Assembly: GCA_031257565.1 (NCBI GenBank)
Contig: JAIROL010000177.1
Location: 1-60,315, forward strand
Source: Tannerella sp.
GTDB lineage: Bacteria > Bacteroidota > Bacteroidia > Bacteroidales > Tannerellaceae
Direction of reading: 5' to 3'
Length of the DNA stretch: 60,315 bases
Shown: positions 16,352-24,981 of the stretch, in pieces
Numbering within the stretch: position 1 is the stretch's first letter
How the letters are laid out: every line of letters begins with the position of its first letter
The notes under the pieces: model-generated
What the model was told of the DNA's origin: nothing
Database searches by the model: none
What the model saw: only the letters and a program-made list of their open reading frames with translations
Program-made: the position numbers and the translations under genes

Positions 16352-19300
16352 ATGAGGAAAAGAAAGTTTATTTTAGGGATACTATGTGTCCTGATGAGTT
16401 CCTTTACAGTCTTTGCACAGCAAAAGTTGACGGGAACAGTTATTGACGCCAATAGCGAGCCGATTATCGGCGTTAGCGTGATTGAAAAAGGAACAACCAA
16501 CGGCGTAGCGACGGACGTCGATGGAAAATTCTCAATCTCTGTTTCTAAAGGAGCCGTATTACAAATATCGTATATCGGTTATATGACGCAGGAAATTACA
16601 GTTGGAGAGAGAAGCCATTGGGACGTCGTCCTGGAGGAAGATACAAAGGCTTTGGACGAGGTGGTGGTAATTGGTTACGGAACGATTAAGAAAGTCGATT
16701 TAACCGGCGCTGTTGCCAGTGTCGGCGGCAAACAACTTGCTGAGGCTCGGGCGACAACCCTGTCGCAAGCCTTGCAGGGAACCATGCCGGGTGTATTGGT
16801 TACACGTTCCGGTTCTACGCCCGGAGCAACCGCAACTGTCCGTATACGCGGTATTACCACTATCGGAAACTCTGAGCCCCTGGTGCTGGTGGATGGCACA
16901 GAAGGAAGTTTGCATCATGTTGATCCCGAAGACGTCGAGAGTATCTCTGTCTTGAAAGACGCCGCTTCGGCTTCTATCTATGGGGCAAGGGCGGCTGCGG
17001 GCGTCATTTTGATAACAACCAAACGCGCCAAAGACGGACAGTTGAGTATTGATTATTCCGGTACGCTGGGCGTTATGAAAGCGACGGCTTTCCCCGGCGT
17101 AGTCGATTACAAACGTTATATGGAAATGAACAACGAAGTGGCCTGGAACGATGGGGAAAATGTCCCGGGAAACGAATATTTCGTTTACGGTAAGGACTAC
17201 ATCGAAAGTTACGCCGAAAACAACCGCCTTGACCCCGATCGTTATCCTATTACCGACTGGAAGTCGTACCTCATCAACAATTCCGCTCCAAGGCAAAAGC
17301 ATGGCCTTTCGGTTACTTACGGCAATAAGGTAATAAAAACGAAAGCGTCCATTAGCTACGAAAAGACGGACGCACTTTACAACCGCCGCTCGTATGCCAC
17401 CATTAATGCTCGCTTCAATAACAGCGTTACAATCAACAAATATTTGTCGGCAACGGTCGACGGCTCCTACCGTCAAGCTGTTTCTGAAGCGCCATTAGTC
17501 AATCCGATGGAAGCGGCATACGTTTATGGGCCATTGTGGACGCCTGCATATTCGGACGGCCGTATATCCGGGGGTAGAAACGGAACAAACACATACGCCA
17601 GGTTGAACTACGGGGGATTTTCCAATGAGGAGGTCAATTATGTTAACGCACGTATTGCATTGAATTTCACGCCTGTTAAAGGGCTTACCGTTACCGGCGT
17701 TTGGGCGCCCCGTGTTGGATACGGTATAACTAAGACCTTTGTGAAACAAGTTCCTTACTACGATCTGGATGATCCTACTCTTTTTGCCGGGTATATAAAC
17801 GGATGCGTGGAGAACAGTTTGACCGAAGGCAGAAACCATCTCTTCTCGACTACCAAACAGTTGTTAGCCAATTATGCGGTAACATTCGGCAAAGCGCACG
17901 AGCTGTCGCTGTTGGCCGGTTATGAAGATTACCATTATTTTATCGAAAATCTGACAGCTTCCAGTAATGTGATGGAATTGGTGAATTTCCCTTATTTAGA
18001 CAGAGGTAATAAGAATTATTTAGCCAATAGCGGTAGCGCCAACGAGAATGCTTATCGTTCTTATTTTGGGCGAATTAACTATAGTTATGGCGACCGCTAC
18101 CTGTTTCAAGCCAATATTCGTACAGACCAATCGTCACGGTTCCATCGCGATTACCGTACCGGCTATTTCCCTTCTGTTTCGGTTGGTTGGGTAGTAACAG
18201 AGGAACCGTTTTTGAAAAACAAGCTCGGGCCGTTATCTTTCCTTAAATTAAGAGGCTCGTGGGGTAATTTGGGAAACGAACGCGTAGGTAATTACCCCTA
18301 TCAGGCTATTATGGCTTTTTCGACGGCGCTTATGGTTAATGGTTCGAACGCTGTTCAAAGCGTAACAACCGCCGGCCAGCAGACGTTGAATGTAGAAGAC
18401 ATCACATGGGAACGAACAGAAGCGCTTGACGTAGGCGTGGACGCTTATTTTCTTAAAAATCGTTTGTCGTTGACATTCGACTACTATAAAAAGACCACCC
18501 ACGATATGTTGCTGTCACTTGAAGTTCCTGATTTTATGGGCTATAATAATCCGCAGCAAAATGCGGGCGTCATGAATACCAAGGGTTGGGACTTGCAGGT
18601 GGAATGGAAAGATAAAATAGGCGATTTCAGGTATTCCATAAGCGCCAATCTGTCGGATTACCGTTCGGTGATGGGTAACTTGGAGGGCACTGTATTTGAC
18701 GGTAATACCATCATAAAAGAAGGCAGCGAATATGCCGAATATTATGGTTACGTGTCGGATGGCCTGTTTTTGACCCAGGCCGACTTGGACGCCTCTGCCA
18801 AGTTGAGTTCGGCTGTTCGGGTAGGGGATATAAAGTTTACGGATATAAGCGGTCCCGACGGCGTTCCGGACGGTATCATCAGCCCCGATTATGACCGGGT
18901 ATTATTGGGCGGTTCACTGCCGAGATACACTTACGGAGGCGCCATCAATGCCGGCTATAAAGACTTTGATTTGTCAATAACCTTTAATGGCGTCGGCAAG
19001 CAAAAGCGGCTTTTAAGCGTGAATCAGGTATATCAGACTGCACAGTGGTACACTTTTCCCGATTTTATCGATGGCAATTATTTTAGCCATTACAATACCG
19101 ACGAACAGAATGCTAAAGCCACATACCCCCGTCTTTCACAAGTAGGATATAATGGAAATAACTATAAGATGTCTGATTACTGGCTGATTGACGGCTCTTA
19201 TTTTCGCTTGAAAAACATTGTTTTGGGCTATACGCTGCCTAAAGCAATTGTCAGGAAAGTTCAATTATCCAATGTGCGTGTGTGGGCTGGAATTACCGAC

Positions 19301-19402
19301 TTGTTCTCCATAGACAACCAACCCAAAGGATGGGATCCTGAAGCCGGACTAAGCGCATATATTGCCAAAACGTTCAATTTTGGCATACAAGTTAAATTTT
19401 AA
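16352..19402 (+). CDS. SusC/RagA-type TonB-dependent outer-membrane transporter
   Basis: This 1016-residue protein has a signal peptide (1-22, SSFTVFAQQ) and a CarboxypepD_reg-like domain (about 25-110: LTGTVIDANSEPIIGVSVIE). A TonB-box-like segment DEVVVIGYGTIKKVDLTGAV follows, then a plug domain (about 120-230: LSQALQGTMPGVLVT; VLKDAASASIYGARAAAGVI) and a C-terminal beta barrel ending in aromatic FNFGIQVKF. With SusD it imports large or complex ligands across the outer membrane, powered by TonB. The ligand cannot be read from sequence. SusD follows after 14 bases. No HTCS, anti-sigma or ECF regulator gene is adjacent. Confidence 0.96.
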   Translation: MRKRKFILGILCVLMSSFTVFAQQKLTGTVIDANSEPIIGVSVIEKGTTNGVATDVDGKFSISVSKGAVLQISYIGYMTQEITVGERSHWDVVLEEDTKALDEVVVIGYGTIKKVDLTGAVASVGGKQLAEARATTLSQALQGTMPGVLVTRSGSTPGATATVRIRGITTIGNSEPLVLVDGTEGSLHHVDPEDVESISVLKDAASASIYGARAAAGVILITTKRAKDGQLSIDYSGTLGVMKATAFPGVVDYKRYMEMNNEVAWNDGENVPGNEYFVYGKDYIESYAENNRLDPDRYPITDWKSYLINNSAPRQKHGLSVTYGNKVIKTKASISYEKTDALYNRRSYATINARFNNSVTINKYLSATVDGSYRQAVSEAPLVNPMEAAYVYGPLWTPAYSDGRISGGRNGTNTYARLNYGGFSNEEVNYVNARIALNFTPVKGLTVTGVWAPRVGYGITKTFVKQVPYYDLDDPTLFAGYINGCVENSLTEGRNHLFSTTKQLLANYAVTFGKAHELSLLAGYEDYHYFIENLTASSNVMELVNFPYLDRGNKNYLANSGSANENAYRSYFGRINYSYGDRYLFQANIRTDQSSRFHRDYRTGYFPSVSVGWVVTEEPFLKNKLGPLSFLKLRGSWGNLGNERVGNYPYQAIMAFSTALMVNGSNAVQSVTTAGQQTLNVEDITWERTEALDVGVDAYFLKNRLSLTFDYYKKTTHDMLLSLEVPDFMGYNNPQQNAGVMNTKGWDLQVEWKDKIGDFRYSISANLSDYRSVMGNLEGTVFDGNTIIKEGSEYAEYYGYVSDGLFLTQADLDASAKLSSAVRVGDIKFTDISGPDGVPDGIISPDYDRVLLGGSLPRYTYGGAINAGYKDFDLSITFNGVGKQKRLLSVNQVYQTAQWYTFPDFIDGNYFSHYNTDEQNAKATYPRLSQVGYNGNNYKMSDYWLIDGSYFRLKNIVLGYTLPKAIVRKVQLSNVRVWAGITDLFSIDNQPKGWDPEAGLSAYIAKTFNFGIQVKF

Positions 19403-19416
19403 AATGTAAAATTAAT

Positions 19417-21120
19417 ATGAAAAAAATAATATTATCGACAATAATGACGGTCCTGTTGTTCTTTGCAGGCTGTCAAAACTTGGATTTGAATCCGCTTACG
19501 GAGGGTTCAACGGAAAACTGGTACAGTAATGAACAGGAGTTAACGATGGCGCTTAACGACTTATATCGCGGGGCGTTGTGGTATTGGGAGTGCAATCGTC
19601 TGTTCCATACCGACCGTTATAGCGACGACTGGAGTCAGCGCGATTATATCTATGACTGGATAAAAGACGGATATAACGGCGAAACCGGTTATGTGGAAAG
19701 TATGTGGTTGAATTCCTATAAAGCCATATCCAGAGCTAATACCATACTTGACCATCTGGATAATGCAGAAGGCAATTTATCCGACGAGTTGATCACACAG
19801 TTTAAGGGAGAAGCCTCGTTTTTCCGTGCTGTATTTTATTCGTACCTGGTATTCCTGTGGGGTGATGTTCCCTTTTTTACCGGTTACCTCTCCATTGACG
19901 AATCTTACGAATTAGCACGTACAGATAAAAATGTTGTTTTGCAGCAGATCTATGCGGATTTCGATGAGGCTGCCGCTGACCTGCCGAATTCTTATGGCGA
20001 TCTGAAACGTGTAACCAAAGGGGCAGCGTATGCATTCAAGGCCAGAGCCGCTATCTGGATGTTGGATTGGGAGACAGCCGCCGCTGCCGCCAAAAGTTGT
20101 ATGGATTTGGGCGTATATTCGCTCCATTCCGATTTCGGCAACCTTTTCCTGACCAGTACAAGAAATTCTCCCGAATATATCTTTACCATCCCACGTTCAA
20201 AGGAGTTGTTGGATAATTCCGAAACTGTAAGCAATATGTATCCGCGTAATCAAGGTGGAACAGCTGGCGCTCAACCTTCGTGGGATTTGTTCTGTTCGTT
20301 CCTGTGTACCGACGGATTGCCCATCGACAAATCGCCGTTGTATAACCCGAAAGAGCCATTCGAGAACCGCGACCCTCGTTGTACTTATACGATTGTTAAG
20401 CCCGGAACGGCGCACCTCGGATTCATTTACGATCCAAGCCCTGCAGCCAAAACCGTGCAGAATACGACTACAGGCGCAATGGTTACCAATAAAGATTCAC
20501 AAATTAACGACCAGTATGCTGCATACAATGGTTTATGCCTGAAAAAGGGTGCAGACGAGGAATGGACGGACGATAAGGCTACAGAAAAAAGTTCGGTTAT
20601 TATGCGTTATGCCGATGTGTTGTTGATGTATGCCGAGGCTAAAATGGAGTTAAATGAAATTGACGCTTCGGTTTTTGACGCCATCAACCAGGTACGCGCC
20701 CGCGCCTACAAGTGCGGGATGGCGGAAACAACCAAATATCCGGCTGTCTCTGAAACCAGTCAGGCTAAGCTGCGGACAATTATCCGTACCGAACGCCACA
20801 TGGAATTGGCTTGGGAAAACCGGCGGTGGTTCGACATTATTCGTTGGCGGTTAATCGAAACCGTGATGAACCGGCCGCTGTATGTATGGCCGCCAAAAGC
20901 TCAGATATTAGCCTATTACAACAATGGCGACTATTTCTTCCCCAGTGTATTGCCGGTTATAGATGAAAACGGATGCCCCGACTTTGCGCCGGTGGCGGCT
21001 ACCGGAAAAATCAGGAAGATTATCGACAGAACCGTTGCAACAAGACAATACCTGTTGCCGATCCCGTCCAAAGAACTTGCGATAAATGAGAATCTGAAGC
21101 CGCAAAATCCGGGGTATTAA
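19417..21120 (+). CDS. SusD/RagB-type surface ligand-binding lipoprotein
   Basis: This 567-residue lipoprotein has signal peptide MKKIILSTIMTVLLFFAGC (lipid-modified Cys19) followed by QNLDLNPLTEGS. Helical TPR-like SusD features are visible (RANTILDHLDNAEG, FKGEASFFRAVFYSYLVFLW, GAAYAFKARAAIWML). The C-terminal SusD signature is present: MRYADVLLMYAEAKMELNEI, INQVRARAY, RTERHMELAWENRRWFDIIR, ending LLPIPSKELAINENLKPQNP. It forms the lid of the SusC pore and captures the substrate. It sits between susC and the Ig/FGE-like gene on one strand. Confidence 0.96.
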   Translation: MKKIILSTIMTVLLFFAGCQNLDLNPLTEGSTENWYSNEQELTMALNDLYRGALWYWECNRLFHTDRYSDDWSQRDYIYDWIKDGYNGETGYVESMWLNSYKAISRANTILDHLDNAEGNLSDELITQFKGEASFFRAVFYSYLVFLWGDVPFFTGYLSIDESYELARTDKNVVLQQIYADFDEAAADLPNSYGDLKRVTKGAAYAFKARAAIWMLDWETAAAAAKSCMDLGVYSLHSDFGNLFLTSTRNSPEYIFTIPRSKELLDNSETVSNMYPRNQGGTAGAQPSWDLFCSFLCTDGLPIDKSPLYNPKEPFENRDPRCTYTIVKPGTAHLGFIYDPSPAAKTVQNTTTGAMVTNKDSQINDQYAAYNGLCLKKGADEEWTDDKATEKSSVIMRYADVLLMYAEAKMELNEIDASVFDAINQVRARAYKCGMAETTKYPAVSETSQAKLRTIIRTERHMELAWENRRWFDIIRWRLIETVMNRPLYVWPPKAQILAYYNNGDYFFPSVLPVIDENGCPDFAPVAATGKIRKIIDRTVATRQYLLPIPSKELAINENLKPQNPGY

Positions 21121-21157
21121 TATTAAAATGATTATGAATAAAATAATTTTAAACAAC

Positions 21158-22735
21158 ATGAAAAAGCATATTATACTTGTAGCTACCGGTATGATAATGA
21201 TGGCCTGTAGCAAAGACGACGAAGTGGCGGTCACGAAAGTAGAGATTGAGCCATCGTCAGTCCGCATAGAAGTGGGTGAAAATTTTACGTTCACGGCAAC
21301 AGTATCACCCGACAATGCCACCAATAAAACGGTAACATGGAGTTGTGACAATCCGGATATTGCGACGATAGATGAAAGTGGTACAGTCGTTGGCGTGTCG
21401 GTAGGCAATGCGCTCATTACGGCCATAGCCGGCGTAAAGAAATGGGTGTCAGAGGTAACAGTTGTTGCCGCTACGGTTCGCGTGACGGGGGTAACGATTG
21501 ACCCACCGACACTCTTGTTAAACACGAGCGACGAGGTTACGCTCACGGCAGTGATATCGCCTCCCAACGCCACCAATCAGGCTGTGTCATGGGAAAGCAA
21601 CAATACGGCTGTGGCCACTGTAAACAGCAGTAGCGGCAAGGTGACAGGCGTAACCATGGGTACAGCGACAATCACGGTGACGACAATCGACGGCGGGAAG
21701 ACGGCTACTTGCCCGGTAACGGTAGAAGTTGCGACTATCCCTGTAACAGGCGTAACAATTAGTCCTCCGGCGCTCAGCTTGGGAACAGGCGGAAAATCCA
21801 TGCTCACGGCAGTGATATCGCCTGCCAACGCTACCAATCAGGCTGTGTCATGGACAAGCGATAACACGGCTGTGGCCACTGTAAACAGCAGTAGCGGCGA
21901 GGTAACAGGCGTAACCGCAGGTCCAGCGACGATCACGGTGACAACGGCCGACGGCGGTAAAACGGCTACTTGTCCAGTAACGGTAACTGCCTTTGCTGAT
22001 TTCACCGACCAGTGGGCGGGCAACATGGTTGCCGTAGCAGGCGGCACAATGACCATGCCTATAGGCGGAACAACAGTTGTTAACATCAATAGTTTCTATA
22101 TGGGAAAATACGAGGTTACGCAAAAGATATGGGAAACTGTAGTGAAAACGCTTCCCCAATACGCCGCGAACCCCTGGCCGAATAGCGCAGGGCCAAACGA
22201 CACGTATGGCAGGGGCGATGATTATCCGGCCCAGTTTATTTCACACGATAATATCATGAATATCTTCCTGCCGGCGCTCAACGCGTTGACGGGCAAAAAC
22301 TATCGTTTGCCCACCGAAGCGGAATGGGAATATGCGGCGCGTGGCGGTCAGCAATCGCAAGGTTTCACAAAGTACAGCGGCAGCGATGATATTACAGCGG
22401 TAGCGTGGTTTGGCCCCGGTGGTTCTGGATGTTCTGGCAATAACTCCGGCGGTAAATCTCACCCGGTGGGTCTGTTGGCAGGGAATGAACTGGGTCTTCA
22501 CGACATGACCGGTAACCTGTGGGAGTGGTGCTACGATTGGTATGATGCTACGACCTACCCAAGCGGAACCGATAATCCAACCGGTCCGACCACAGGCACC
22601 AGACGTGTGCTCAAGGGCGGTAGCTGGCAAAATAACTGCACCACTACCATCCAGTTACCTTATCGCAACAATGCTGCCCCCAATACTGTCGATGGAACTG
22701 GCCGGCATGGTTTCCGCCTCGCGCTTGATAAATGA
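21158..22735 (+). CDS. Lipoprotein with three bacterial Ig-like (BIG2) domains and an FGE/sulfatase-modifying-factor fold domain
   Basis: A protein of about 525 residues. Signal peptide MKKHIILVATGMIMMAC gives lipid-modified Cys17. Three BIG2-type repeats follow (about 25-105, 105-190, 190-275), the last two nearly identical (SPPNATNQAVSW, TAVATVNSSSG, GGKTATCPVTV). The C-terminal 240 residues have the FGE/PvdO fold: MGKYEVTQKIWE, YRLPTEAEWEYAARGGQQ, LGLHDMTGNLWEWCYDWYD, VLKGGSW, HGFRLAL. Where real FGE has two catalytic Cys (RGGSFLC....C), this one has GGSWQNNCTTTIQLPYRNN with one Cys. Formylglycine formation is therefore unlikely, and it may act as a binding or structural domain. The start at 21158 is chosen for the signal peptide. 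Confidence 0.88.
   Translation: MKKHIILVATGMIMMACSKDDEVAVTKVEIEPSSVRIEVGENFTFTATVSPDNATNKTVTWSCDNPDIATIDESGTVVGVSVGNALITAIAGVKKWVSEVTVVAATVRVTGVTIDPPTLLLNTSDEVTLTAVISPPNATNQAVSWESNNTAVATVNSSSGKVTGVTMGTATITVTTIDGGKTATCPVTVEVATIPVTGVTISPPALSLGTGGKSMLTAVISPANATNQAVSWTSDNTAVATVNSSSGEVTGVTAGPATITVTTADGGKTATCPVTVTAFADFTDQWAGNMVAVAGGTMTMPIGGTTVVNINSFYMGKYEVTQKIWETVVKTLPQYAANPWPNSAGPNDTYGRGDDYPAQFISHDNIMNIFLPALNALTGKNYRLPTEAEWEYAARGGQQSQGFTKYSGSDDITAVAWFGPGGSGCSGNNSGGKSHPVGLLAGNELGLHDMTGNLWEWCYDWYDATTYPSGTDNPTGPTTGTRRVLKGGSWQNNCTTTIQLPYRNNAAPNTVDGTGRHGFRLALDK
21480..21990 (+). repeat. Tandem DNA duplication of the BIG2-coding unit (about 255 bp, two copies)
   Basis: The units at about 21480-21735 and 21737-21990 share long identical runs, for example CTCACGGCAGTGATATCGCC and CTGTGGCCACTGTAAACAGC. 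This shows a recent duplication of one Ig-like domain. The first Ig domain (21230-21470) is clearly more diverged. Confidence 0.85.
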
Positions 22736-22749
22736 TAAAAACAATTGAT

Positions 22750-24066
22750 ATGGACAAACGTAATTTTATTAAAACCACTGTATATGCCGGTCTGGGGCTG
22801 CTGGGCGGCGTTCCCTTAATAAGATGTTCAAAAGGCGGTGACGATAATGGGGAAGAAAACAATAACAGTGGAAAAGGAAATAGCAGCAAGACTACTGTAA
22901 AAGTCGGCGAGGTATTGCCCGACTGGGAGGAGGGTTATCTCGACATCCATGCCATCAGTACGGGACGGGGTGAATCTACGCTATATATCTTTCCCGACGG
23001 CACCACGCTGATGGTGGATGCAGCCGGTTCACTCCTTTCAATGACTGATCCTATTCCCCCGACACCCCATAAGCCCAATAGTAATATTACATCGGGGCAG
23101 GTGATAGTTGATTACGCCAATCACTTCATCCGGCCGGCAAACAGCAAACTCAACTACCTCATGTTGACGCACTGGGATCCTGACCACATGGGAAGTTATT
23201 CTACAAGCACGCCATTGGATGCGTCGGGAACATTCCGTCTCACCGGCGTCACCGAAGTGGGGGCAAAAATCCGCTTTGACAAGATGATCGACCGCGACTA
23301 TCCCAACTACAGCTATCCTACCACCTTCGATGCAAACAGGAGGAATAACTATCTGAAATTCCTTGATTGGGCAAAGACAAACTATGGTGCAACGGTCGAA
23401 CAATTCGACGTCGGCAGCGCCAGCCAGATTATTTTGAAACAGAATCCGTCAAAATATGGCAATTTTCAGGTGCGCAATCTTATAGGTAACGGCTGGATGT
23501 GGACAGGTAGCGGAACCGGCAAAGTAAACCTCCTGCCCGGCAACGTGGCCGAAGTGGTAGCCGCCGACCCCGCCGAGAATGTATTTAGCTGCGCTTTTCA
23601 TTTGCAGTATGGCAAGTTTAATTATTTTGCCGGTGGCGACCTGCAATTCAACGGACGATCCACGTATCCCTGGAAAGATGTGGAAGCGCCGCTTATCAAC
23701 ATCGTGACGGGGGTTGATGTGATGAAAGCCAATCACCATGGAACATCCAATACCAACAGCCAGGAACTTCTGAACAAGTTGAGACCATCGACGGTATTGA
23801 TTCATCCATGGCGCGATGTACAGCCCAATCCCGATACCATCGGACGGTTTTTAACGGCTAACAGCAGTTGCCGGATATTCAATACGGGCATAACAACTGC
23901 CAACGAAACAAGGTTGAGCGCTCACCTTTCCAAATTGTACAGTACGCACGGCCATATTGTGGTGCGGGTAGAACCGCAAGGCGCGAAATACAGCGTCTAT
24001 GTGCTGGATGATTCCAATCAGGATTTTAAGGTGAAGAAGATATCCGGGCCGTACGAAAGTAATTGA
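22750..24066 (+). CDS. Exported metallo-beta-lactamase-fold hydrolase (ComEC/Rec2-like)
   Basis: A protein of about 438 residues. The N-terminus MDKRNFIKTTVYAGLGLLGG has a KR-type Tat-like or Sec signal with Cys26 (PLIRC) as a weak lipidation site, then a Gly/Asn/Ser-rich linker. The hydrolase core has LDIHAISTGRGESTLYIFPD, TTLMVDAAG, the metal motif LTHWDPDHMGS (His141, Asp143, Asp145, His146) and MKANHHGTSNTN (His329-His330), as in ComEC C-terminal domains that hydrolyse phosphodiesters. It therefore probably acts as a periplasmic metal-dependent phosphodiesterase, though the substrate is unknown. The frame overlaps the preceding stop, but ATG 22750 fits the signal peptide better than 22732. 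Confidence 0.82.
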   Translation: MDKRNFIKTTVYAGLGLLGGVPLIRCSKGGDDNGEENNNSGKGNSSKTTVKVGEVLPDWEEGYLDIHAISTGRGESTLYIFPDGTTLMVDAAGSLLSMTDPIPPTPHKPNSNITSGQVIVDYANHFIRPANSKLNYLMLTHWDPDHMGSYSTSTPLDASGTFRLTGVTEVGAKIRFDKMIDRDYPNYSYPTTFDANRRNNYLKFLDWAKTNYGATVEQFDVGSASQIILKQNPSKYGNFQVRNLIGNGWMWTGSGTGKVNLLPGNVAEVVAADPAENVFSCAFHLQYGKFNYFAGGDLQFNGRSTYPWKDVEAPLINIVTGVDVMKANHHGTSNTNSQELLNKLRPSTVLIHPWRDVQPNPDTIGRFLTANSSCRIFNTGITTANETRLSAHLSKLYSTHGHIVVRVEPQGAKYSVYVLDDSNQDFKVKKISGPYESN

Positions 24067-24068
24067 AT

Positions 24069-24962
24069 ATGATAAATAGTAGAATGATAAATAGTATTTT
24101 AATTGCATTCCTTACCTGTACGCTACATGGACAGCCGGATAGTAATACGAACTACCTCTCATTTTCCGATCATGAAGCGCTGTTTCATTACTATCGCTAT
24201 GATAAAAACAGCGCTCCGATTGTGCAAGGGCATCGAGGTACGCGCGAAGACGGGTTGCCCGAAAATTCCATTGCGGCTATGGAGCATGTCTTGAAACATT
24301 TTCCGGCCGTGTTTGAAATTGACCCGCGTTTGACAAAAGACAGTGTTATCGTTGTCTTTCATGATGACAGGCTGGAACGGACAAGTACCGGTACCGGAAG
24401 AGTTATCGACTATACTTGGCGCGAGTTGCAACAATTGCATTTGAAAAATGCCAAAGGAGAGATAACCGAATATAAGATAAATACTCTGGCTGAAGCGCTG
24501 GAATGGGCGCGAGGTAAAACGGTATTGGTACTCGACAAAAAAGATGTTCCGCTAAAGATGATTGCCGATATTATACGCAAGTATAATGCGAATAATTATG
24601 TTATCAATATGGTGCGTTCAACGGAAGATGCCCTGTTCTACTACCGGGATGATCCTCGCAGGATGTTTTCCGTATCTATTCGCAAGCCGGAAGTATTCTA
24701 CGAATATATGAAAGCAGGTATTCCCAAAACACAGATGTTTGCATGTATCGGCGTAGAAATCAATGACGATACGGAAAATCTTTGCAGGTTAATGCGTGAA
24801 AACGGTATCCGGTGCTTGATGGCGATGGCTCCGGTTTACGACCGGTTAAAAACGCCTGACGAAAGGGCGCAAGCTTACCGGAAAGTTGTTGGAATGGGGG
24901 TTACCATGTTGGAATCGGATTATCCGATAGCGACAGGAGTGGCAATAAAGGGTGAACGGTGA
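24069..24962 (+). CDS. Exported glycerophosphodiester phosphodiesterase family protein
   Basis: A protein of about 297 residues with an N-terminal signal peptide (INSILIAFLTCTLHGQ). GDPD family motifs are in order: VQGHRGTREDGLPENSIAAM (catalytic HR and the metal-binding EN), FEIDPRLTKD (metal-binding E.D), VVFHDDRLERTSTGTGRV (catalytic His-Asp), KTVLVLDKKD and MLESDYPI. These Mg/Ca-dependent TIM-barrel enzymes hydrolyse glycerophosphodiesters and related polyol-phosphate diesters. Translation starts at ATG 24069, or 24084 as an alternative; the upstream TTG at 24063 overlaps the previous gene. A decayed second copy lies at 30081-30245. Confidence 0.9.
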   Translation: MINSRMINSILIAFLTCTLHGQPDSNTNYLSFSDHEALFHYYRYDKNSAPIVQGHRGTREDGLPENSIAAMEHVLKHFPAVFEIDPRLTKDSVIVVFHDDRLERTSTGTGRVIDYTWRELQQLHLKNAKGEITEYKINTLAEALEWARGKTVLVLDKKDVPLKMIADIIRKYNANNYVINMVRSTEDALFYYRDDPRRMFSVSIRKPEVFYEYMKAGIPKTQMFACIGVEINDDTENLCRLMRENGIRCLMAMAPVYDRLKTPDERAQAYRKVVGMGVTMLESDYPIATGVAIKGER

Positions 24963-24981
24963 GAAGTAAAGGTAAGTAAAA

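Noticed and set aside
16700-17476. Long minus-strand open frame (258 codons) inside susC
   Set aside because: It lies wholly antisense to a clear SusC gene, has no recognisable domain, and follows from the GC-rich codon pattern of the sense gene.
21577-22159. Minus-strand frames across the Ig-like repeats
   Set aside because: They are mirror frames of repetitive Thr/Val-rich coding sequence; the sense frame has signal peptide and domains.
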